Shown: in pieces, positions 57,447 through 64,000 of the stretch
Layout: each line of letters starts with the position of its first letter
Position numbering within the stretch: position 1 is the stretch's first letter
Source of the DNA: Hymenopus coronatus
Lineage: Eukaryota > Arthropoda > Insecta > Mantodea > Hymenopodidae
NCBI GenBank assembly: GCA_030762935.1
Contig: CM060895.1
Coordinates: 78,500,001 to 78,564,000, forward strand
DNA length: 64,000 bases
Direction of reading: 5' to 3'
Notes under the pieces: model-generated
Seen by the model: only the letters and a program-made list of their open reading frames with translations
Database searches by the model: none
What the model was told of the DNA's origin: nothing
Program-made: the position numbers and the translations under genes

Positions 57447-58940
57447 GGACAGATACAAACACGGACATTGATAGACAAAGTAATAAACTTTCGGAGGATG
57501 GATTGTACAGCCAAAAATAAACGATAGAAGTTAGACAGTGGCATGTGAATGTGGCATATGATATTTTTAATATTTCCTACAATTCACCTTTGAAAGACAG
57601 GCTGATTTAAAACATGTTTCTATTCTCCTTTGTAATGCGTTTTAAGGAAAGAGAATGTCATTTAAAATTCTAGCTAAAACTCTATTTGTGTATCTCTTTG
57701 TGAACTGCTTTTTAGATGGATCAAGGAAACTTCTCAGGATCCCAGCGGTGAAGTAAGAGACATTCATCAGCGGATAGAGCTTTTAGTAATCCCGTAGCTA
57801 GCGGTGCATACACTTAAACTGTCTTCTAGTATACTTGTTTATACCCTTCGTTTTTATTTTGCTTCTCTCAAGTTAAATGTTTATTCTTTCAAGTGCGTCA
57901 ACTTTTTTTTTCCTTCCCGCTATGTCTTTATTTTCTTCCTATTTCTGCATAGCAGTCATTTGTCTTCATAGTAAAGATTTCAGAAACGGAGGAAATGCAC
58001 TAACGTTCCTTTCTTTTAAAATCAGAGTGCCTTAAAAATGTAATGCACAAGATGCATAAGGGATTTGTGTATTTTAAGGGTAGTATGGCAATAAACATGT
58101 ATGTAAGGTAAAATCAAGTATTTAGGCATTAGTAGCGTGTTATTCCTTGTTCTACATGTACTATGAGTGAGTAAGTGGAATACAGTGCACGGAAACGTGC
58201 TGATTTGAGGAACAGCTGTTAAGGTTGGTAGGTGAATAGACCATTATTTTACCACACTCCCAGTTCAAACTACTCTCAGCTACAGCAAGGCGTAATTGGT
58301 AGCATGCGCTTACCCTTTGTTTCGCGATGACGGAGGCGATCTGTGTCTTATCTTAAGTTGTTGAGGAAAGAAGCAAAAGCCAGATTACTTATACTTTTTT
58401 GAATATTGAAAAGCGCTAACGTTGCGCATTTTTCGGGAATGGCGAATGTAGCACATTTATCTTTTTAATTTTATGTGTATTAGATTGGACTCCGCATTAC
58501 ACAAATTTATGTAGACTCATATCATTTCATTACAAAATAACCCGCTGTAAATTAAGGTCAATATACACTAAATATACCGAGCATACAAATGCAAGCATTC
58601 CCAAAGAATGTTTTCATATAGACAAATATAAGAGGGAAAACTCAAAGACGATCATGCAATTAAAGTAAGGTAATGTTATAGCAATTACACAATGACCCCA
58701 CCCCTTTCCTTATAACAGTATCCGTTCTACCAAGAGGTGGTAATGACAAAAGTTATTAATAATACAAATATTAAAGCAAAAAAAAAATAAATCGATTTCT
58801 ACTCGGGTTGAATTCTTTTATTACCCTTCCTTTGCACTATTTACTTTATCCAAGCTCTTTGAGAAAAGTAGAATTATTAGGAAATTAAAAAGTGTCTTAA
58901 TTGTGGGTTCTATATGTTAGTGTAGTAAGAATTTCATTAT
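57447..58940. other. Unassigned stretch
   Basis: No gene or repeat family was identified. A scrap near 57536-57575 (GGCATGTGAATGTGGCATAT) may be a minus-sense Rep-A 5' end. Confidence 0.4.
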
Positions 58941-59162
58941 AGTGTTTAGCGTCCGTTTTTAATTCTTATAATACCGATGACGATGATACACGGAATGAAA
59001 ATGGAGCACCGTCGAATGCGATGGCGGGGGAAACCGAATAACCTAGAGAAACTCCGCCCCCGCGGTGCCTTGTCCACCGCAAATCCCACATTCTGTTGCC
59101 TAGGATCGAATTCGGAGCTCCTTGATGAGAGTCGAGTGGTCACCACTCGGCCCAGAGGGGCC
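58941..59162 (-). repeat. SINE-1 copy
   Basis: It carries AGTGTTTAGCGTCCG, GATGATACACGGAATGAAAA, GGCGGGGGAAACCG, GTCCACCGCAAATCCCACAT and GGTCACCACTCGGCC. Confidence 0.85.
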
Positions 59163-59165
59163 TAA

Positions 59166-59428
59166 GTAAAAATCTCTTACCAACTGTGCAAAAGTTATCC
59201 AGAATAATGAGTGCCTCGAAGGCCATTCCCCAGTAAATTCAAGATATACATTTTGTTCCTGTAAATGTATTTAATATTATATTTATATATATATACTAAT
59301 AAAATCATTAGAGACATTTTGTATGAAAATGACAATTCGAAAACAAACTTCCATGTAATTTGGTTGGAGAGATTTTATTCACAATCTTAGTGTCGCAGCC
59401 TTGGAAGATACTGAACTTAATGCTGGGG
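59166..59428 (+). mobile_element. Rep-A fragment, core
   Basis: It carries AATCTCTTACCAACTGTGCA, TTATCCAGAATAATGAGTGC, TTCAAGATATACATTTTGTT and CTTAGTGTCGCAGCCTTGGA. Both termini are missing. Confidence 0.8.
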
Positions 59429-59477
59429 AATTCTCCTAAACTTAGCCTTCATTTTTCCTTTTTACCTGCCATTTCAT

Positions 59478-59818
59478 GTGTTACCAGTGGGTGGTGCCGT
59501 GGTCGATTGCTTAAACCGCTTGCCTATCTCAAAGAGGCTTGATACCAGGCATGTGGACAAAGCGCAGTCTGAGTGGGTTTTCTCCGGTTTTCCCCACCAT
59601 TCATTCCACCACCTGCTCTATAATCGCCGTTCCTTTAATATATTTCATTTCATATCTTCTTCCCCACTCTCATATCAATCTTTGGGCGGATCACCCATTC
59701 CTGTTACTTGGTACAGAGTCCACATGCCCCTCAATAAGCATCTGACCCCAGGCGTTTGCTTGTATGTCCTAGTTGGGTACAAGGTGGGTAAATAGCCAAA
59801 AGAAGAAGAAAAAGTCCT
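59478..59818 (+). repeat. tRNA-derived SINE, about 340 bp
   Basis: The head has GGTGCCGTGGTCGATTGCTT (A-box half) and GCTTGATACCAGGC in the B-box position. The body contains GGGTTTTCTCCGGTTTTCCC, CACCATTCATTCCACCACC, CTGACCCCAGGCGTTTGCTT and the tail AGCCAAAAGAAGAAGAAAAA. Several frames stay open across it but look like SINE sequence. Confidence 0.65.
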
Positions 59819-60047
59819 GGCGGAGGGTATAAGAAGAATGTTTCCCGATTAATAAACAGAGATTTATTCAGTGTATATACAGGATGTTAATGAACTATAT
59901 CGAAATATTTTCACCAAATATATAGATAACTTAAATAAGTAATTTGAGATAGGAGATTTATGGCTTGTTTATTGAAATTTCGAAGTAACGGCTATAAGTT
60001 TCTGAAGTGCCAGTACGCCACGAAGGGACATATTACAGCGTACCTCT

Positions 60048-60118
60048 CTAGCGTAATGATTATGATACTGGCTTTCAAGTGAAAGATAGTTTCCGAGTTC
60101 GGGTCTCGTTTACGTATC
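60048..60118 (+). other. tRNA-like segment inside the TIR element
   Basis: CTCTAGCGTAATGATTATGA gives an A-box-like start, with CTTTCAA in the anticodon-loop position and CCGAGTTCGGGTCTCG as a B box. The acceptor stem does not close well, so it is more likely a SINE-type promoter or tRNA pseudogene than a tRNA. Confidence 0.5.
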
Positions 60119-60168
60119 GCGGCACTTCATCTAAAATGAAAAATAATAATAAAAAGAAGTTACTCTAT

Positions 60169-60238
60169 GATAGGAATCGAACTTATGACCTATGGGATTG
60201 CAGCTTCCCGCGTAACGCATTAAACCACCAGAGCAGCT
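60169..60238 (-). other. tRNA-like segment inside the TIR element, opposite strand
   Basis: On the minus strand GCTGCTCTGGTGGTTTAATG is A-box-like and CATAAGTTCGATTCCTATC is a B box. The acceptor ends are poorly paired. Confidence 0.5.
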
Positions 60239-60646
60239 GAAAAAAAAACGCTCCAGAGTAGGCTACATAATTCAAGAACGTAGTTAATGAATGATCAGTG
60301 TCGCACTGTCAAGTGATTAGTTCGAGATTTTACTGATTTTGTGACATTAAATCTTGAGAACGCTAGTAACCAGCTGCTAAAAATCGACATGTCTATACTC
60401 GGGCAGCAGTTCTATAGACATTCTAAGCCATTGTTTCAACCTGCTTTGCTTTAACACCGACTTATCAGCACCTGATACCCACACTATGTAGTTGCGTTGT
60501 TTATCCGGGGACCATGCATCGCCGAGCTCAAATTTCTTATATCAGTCACGTGCACAATCTCGGAAATATTTCGGTGTAGTTCATTAACACTCTGTATAGA
60601 TATGTATTACGCACAGTTGGCTGCATTGGGTTCAACGACTCTCAAG

Positions 60647-60714
60647 CACCGCCTGCGGTGCCATTAGTAGTTAAAGCGGGCGTTAAACACTACCAAAAAA
60701 AAAAAAAAAAAAAA
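60647..60714 (+). repeat. SINE-1, 5'-truncated, with 10-bp target duplication
   Basis: Only the 3' 47 bases (CACCGCCTGCGGTGCCATTA ... GCGTTAAACACTACC) and a 21-base poly-A tail are present. They are flanked by GACTCTCAAG at 60637-60646 and 60715-60724. This is the only plus-strand SINE-1 here and appears recent. Confidence 0.92.
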
Positions 60715-60775
60715 GACTCTCAAGCTGAGCGTGTTACGCAACCTCTACTCTTCCTTGTGATAACTTGTTTAACGT

Positions 60776-60847
60776 GCGATGGTGGTGTAATGGTCAGCAT
60801 AGTTGCCTTCCAAGCAGTTGATCCGGGTTCGATTCCCGGCCATCGCA
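60776..60847 (+). tRNA. tRNA-Gly (anticodon TCC), intact cloverleaf; may be a SINE head
   Basis: 72 nt, GCGATGG to CCATCGC plus discriminator A. All seven acceptor pairs form; the D stem (GTGT/GCAT) forms with wobbles; the anticodon stem GTTGC/GCAGT closes a loop CTTCCAA with TCC at positions 34-36; and the T stem CCGGG/CCCGG has loop TTCGATT. TTTTT at about 60854-60858 is a Pol III terminator. It would decode GGA (glycine). The 3' flank (ATTTTTATTCAGCTTCAT) resembles that of the decayed copy at 62608-62679, so it could be a functional gene, a duplicated gene or the head of a tRNA-Gly-derived SINE. Confidence 0.8.
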
Positions 60848-60913
60848 CTGAGATTTTTATTCAGCTTCATCATGTCTGTCATCAATATCTCCACACGTCC
60901 CATGCCGGTCCCC

Positions 60914-61250
60914 ACAGCCGCTAAGGCGTCTCGCTTTGGTGCTTCGTGGGCAGGGGATCATGGGTTCGAGTCCCGCCTTTGGCTGTGTTATATGTTTGTG
61001 CAATGTGTATATGTTTGTGTAAAGGAACAGTAAAACCAGTAATCATACAGGGGCGGAATGTAAATAGGGAATACAGCGCCGGAGTCCTGACCAGACTCCG
61101 GTACTGTTTTATATATATAAAAAGGACCGGCGGAGATCCGCAGCCAGGCGGCCAGGTAAACGGCCGGCATGCGCTCACACCAACATACCCTTGGGGACAT
61201 TTTGGTTACTTTCACTTGGGAGAATTCTAATAGGCAACCAACTACAAAAA
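60914..61250 (+). repeat. tRNA-like segment followed by a G+C-rich body
   Basis: CACAGCCGCTAAGGCGTCTC to GGGTTCGAGTCCCGCC, ending GGCTGTG, looks tRNA-like; the ends CACAGCC and GGCTGTG are complementary. The following body has an 8-bp hairpin with a 7-base loop at 61079-61101 (CCGGAGTC ... GACTCCGG). It is a probable SINE; its end is unclear. Confidence 0.5.
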
Positions 61251-62560
61251 TAGAATCATTATGTAGGATTCAACATTTACAGAGGGGGAAGTTTGCAGCA
61301 TAAGAAATTAAAAATAAGCAATACCTTTGTAAATATTGGAACCTTTGTTCCGTAAATTATGTGTACTTCTTCTAGTTGGTTTTTTCAAAAAAAAATATAT
61401 TTTTAAGTAGTTTAGTATTTATAAAGCATTAATTGCTGAATATTAAAGTACTATCTATACGAAATTTTTGCAACGCATTAAAACCATGCAACCATGGGAA
61501 AGATATGTACCTATCCGTCGCATAACAAGCAAGAAAACAATATACTGAGGACAATATACAGAGACAGATCCCGGCAATTCTTTTTAATAATGTTTAACGT
61601 CCATTCCTGATACAACACCAAGGACACTTCAATATGTGAAATGTGATGAATGCCAATTGGGGCAGAAATTTTAGAAGCAAACCCATCATGCCTAAGATTA
61701 AGGTATTTCCATGGCATTTTCCAGATAAGAGGACTGAGGAAAACATGCGGAGGGTCCTGCCGGGATTAACCTTCTGTTAACGAGTCCGTGCCTTAACGAC
61801 ACCGACCACAGAGATGGAGAGAACTCTCCACATTTAAGCAGAAGTGCTGGTTCTCCTAGTTACGGACACTCCATACAAAATCTTTAGTTTATACTAATTT
61901 CTACCAATTTAGTCGAAATGTTTATCAATGTTTAGTTCAACTTACTTATAATGCAACATTAATCATATACCTAACTTTTCAATGAAGTAATTAAAATACA
62001 TTAAATATTATATAAAACAAATCCATGTGATGAACACTTCTTATTTCACTTTCAAATATTATAGAGTATTATTTTTCAAATATAGCACGTTATAACCCGA
62101 GATCTGTTCAAATAAAGCACAAAAAAGTTATGTATTAGGTTGTAGTAACCACAATCCAAAAATATTAGTTATATCAACAAACTATTCTTAGTGTCCTTGA
62201 TAAGATTTTTTTTGAAGTACTCTAAATCTGAAAATTTTTGAAGAAAACCTACAATACCTATACTCACTTACAAGTACATTTTGAGGCTTAAATGAAAAAA
62301 GAGAAAACTGACATTTGATGCTGAAGTTTATAATATTCGAAGAGTTTTTAATCAAAACTAGGTGGAAAGTTCAATAGTGCGTATTCTTAAATATAAACAT
62401 AACTAAACTTAAAATTGAACAATTTGCTATGTGTAATGCTTATTGCTTAAAACAAAATTAAACCTGGAATGGTGAATGCGTAGCTGAATGGAGAAAGAAG
62501 ACAGCAAACGAATTAAGCCACAGATGAGATAATACCTGTCCGTAACTCTGTATTACGTAA
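61251..62560. other. A+T-rich stretch with a possible old SINE at 61575-61830
   Basis: About 61575-61830 begins AATGTTTAACGTCCATTCC, like the SINE-1 tail on the minus strand, but its body differs (CCATGGCATTTTCCAG, GGTCCTGCCGGGATTAACC). The remainder holds nothing recognised. Confidence 0.35.
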
Positions 62561-62607
62561 TTTCTGTAGTTGGTCACATACAAGATGGAACAGGATAAAA
62601 ATCCAAA

Positions 62608-62679
62608 TATGGTGCCCTGGAATTGAACCCGGATCAACTGCTTGGAAGGCAGCTATGCTGACCATTACACCACTATCGC
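62608..62679 (-). pseudogene. tRNA-Gly (TCC) pseudogene or SINE head
   Basis: On the minus strand GCGATAGTGGTGTAATGGTC, then GCTGCCTTCCAAGCAGTTGA and CCGGGTTCAATTCCAGG match the tRNA at 60776. The 3' acceptor strand reads GCACCA instead of CTATCGC and the T stem has a mismatch. Downstream minus-strand bases (GGATTTTTATCCTGTTCCAT) parallel the flank of the intact copy. Confidence 0.8.
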
Positions 62680-63060
62680 ACGATGCAGCTAGGTGGACAA
62701 CAAAGAGCTGTAGCACAAGTGGCACTGAACCAAGTGCAACCAACTGTGCCCGTATGCGTGTATTCCCTCAATAAGTTCTGATTGCAAACGTAATTTTTAC
62801 CTACTTTTTACCAATCTGTCACTATTTTGGCCTTAAGATGACATTCATGAAGCTTTGTGCCAACAACGACTTTTCTGTGTGTTAAATGGTGGATTGCAGT
62901 CTGACCGCCAGTTTTTCGCATGTTCTAATAAAGCAACTGACAAAAGCTGTGGTTTTGGGTCGGTTACTCCAATATATAAATCTCTGTTACAGAGAATACC
63001 TCACAACCGACCACCTGACAGGCACCTAACAAGGCTAAACACAATACTCTTTTGTTTGTT
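62680..63060. other. Unassigned stretch
   Basis: No gene or repeat was identified. The plus-strand frame 62855-63073 has no recognised domain. Confidence 0.35.
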
Positions 63061-63266
63061 TTTTACTGTTTAACGCCCAGTTTTACTGCATATACCGCAG
63101 GTTATGACACTGATGATAATGGAATGAACCGGCTGAACGCGATTGTGGGGTAAAGCGGAGAAAACTCGCCCCTGCTCAGCTTTATCCACCAAAAATCCCA
63201 CATGCGGTCGCTTAGGATCGAACCGGGGCGGCCTTGATCAGAGGCGAATGGTCTAACCATCTGGTT
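63061..63266 (-). repeat. SINE-1 copy
   Basis: It carries TGTTTAACGCCCAGTTTTAC, ACACTGATGATAATGGAATG, TTTATCCACCAAAAATCCCA and CGAATGGTCTAACCATCTGG. The CGGTGGAATG part of the body is altered. Confidence 0.83.
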
Positions 63267-64000
63267 AAAGTAGTAATTACCCCTGCACTGTGCATGATTA
63301 GGTGGTGGTAGGTTCAGAGTGGAGCTATCTCATGCATACGCTAGGGGAAGTTGGTGCCCTTAGGGTTTAAGGTGCAGAAGAGAGATCGGGGAGCTATAAA
63401 TAAGTAACCCAAAGGCACGATGAGACACAGCACTTTTACTATCACTCAGAGGAATGAATGAAAATACATAGTTTAGGGGGCTGAGCGAAAAACCCAATGG
63501 ATTACCCTGATTCCACACAACTCACCTGGTACATTCTGGTCTTCTTGAAGTTATACACTTTCTAATAACATGTTCCTCTTTCTGTCATCGTCATTCCAGA
63601 GTGCGTCCGGAGTGCCTGTAGCTCTAATGTAAGGGCTCTTCGTAAATAAATTATCGGAGTCTTTGTAAATAAAATCAAACTTATGCTAGCATTGCTTTAT
63701 GGTGACACAGCTGTCTCATCATTTACGACATCTTGTCACCAACATCGATTGTTCAAACTGGTGCAACATTATCTCTTGCTAAATGAAATAAAATTTATTC
63801 AAAACTATCATCGGGTAGTATATATAGTATATATAGTATATATATACTATATATATATATATGAATTGACACCTAAAGGCGTTTGCACACTGCTGCTCAT
63901 GGGCAGCACGTATCTATGAATTACACTATACTCTGTTGGCAAATCTATAGTGTATCTTTATACAGAAAAGTATCCAATATCTTAAATATAAACGTTATGA
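63267..64000. other. Unassigned stretch ending in an AT palindrome
   Basis: No gene was recognised. Positions about 63818-63862 are repeated TATATAGTATA ending in ATATATAT, able to form a cruciform; this is simple-sequence DNA. Confidence 0.4.

Larger units (their letters stand above)
59880..60594. mobile_element. TIR element carrying two convergent tRNA-like segments
   Basis: The left end CAGGATGTTAATGAACTATA and the right end (inward) CAGAGTGTTAATGAACTACA start inverted repeats of about 35 bases containing CGAAATATTT. TA flanks both sides (59878-59879, 60595-60596). The 715-bp interior has no transposase but holds tRNA-like segments at about 60048-60118 (+) and 60169-60238 (-). Confidence 0.85.

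Noticed and set aside
59478..59795. 105-codon frame near 59.5 kb
   Set aside because: It is explained by a tRNA-derived SINE with open frames by composition.
60914..60990. Functional tRNA gene at about 60914-60990
   Set aside because: The terminal bases can pair and a B box is present, but the D arm and anticodon arm do not form a standard cloverleaf. A SINE head is more likely.
63815..63865. AT-rich palindrome as a replication origin or cruciform element
   Set aside because: Simple TATA repetition forms palindromes by itself and there is no supporting context.

Overview
This window looks like intergenic or intronic DNA from a large, repeat-rich, A+T-rich (about two thirds by eye) animal genome, most likely an arthropod and probably an insect. 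The grounds are several Tc1/mariner-superfamily transposons of types common in arthropods, many tRNA-derived SINEs of a few hundred bases, poly-A and microsatellite tracts, and no operons, ribosome-binding sites or dense reading frames. I recognise no host protein-coding gene. Small exons inside long introns cannot be excluded by reading alone. The species cannot be named from the sequence.

One repeat family dominates. I call it Rep-A here. It is about 0.85-1.0 kb, non-coding, and present in about 35 full or partial copies in both orientations, covering roughly 24 kb (about 38%). In its sense orientation it begins with TCTGATGTGTTCC, has a subterminal ACTTTCTCTA motif, a long A+T-rich core, a (CA)n tract near the 3' end, and a terminal palindrome centred on ATGTACAT. 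It ends ...TAGAGAAAGTAAAAA, so ACTTTCTCTA and TAGAGAAAGT form inverted subterminal repeats. Copies lie head-to-tail, sometimes with extra 3' modules, and insert in T/A runs without an evident target duplication. This layout is closest to non-autonomous Helitron/Helentron derivatives (HINE/DINE-like); that assignment is inference.

Five TIR DNA transposons with TA target duplications are clear: 16018-17583 (one open 355-residue transposase with a changed third catalytic residue), 23134-23810, 45525-46104, 49760-51170 (mariner remnant) and 53126-54010 (a foldback element made from a truncated transposase). Three of these sit inside Rep-A copies, so uninterrupted Rep-A copies show the empty sites. 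In reverse, a Rep-A copy at 32485-33373 splits an older mariner at about 32123-33656. A further TIR element at 59880-60594 carries two convergent tRNA-like segments.

The rest: SINE-1 (eight copies, mostly on the minus strand), SINE-2, SINE-3, SINE-4 and several single tRNA-like SINEs; a tRNA-Gly(TCC)-like gene at 60776-60847 with a decayed relative at 62608-62679; a tandem satellite at 41497-42475 interrupted by SINE-1; a perfect 23-bp hairpin at 40683-40731; and 84-bp and 90-bp tandem duplications. Layout: 1-7 kb sparse A+T-rich DNA with repeat fragments; 7-18 kb Rep-A clusters and the best transposon; 18-25 kb A+T-rich DNA, SINEs and a TIR element; 25-40 kb dense Rep-A; 40-47 kb hairpin, satellite and Rep-A; 47-54 kb mariner and foldback elements; 54-64 kb SINEs, tRNA-like genes and Rep-A fragments. 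Nothing here acts as a pathway; the content is a stratified record of mobile-element insertion.
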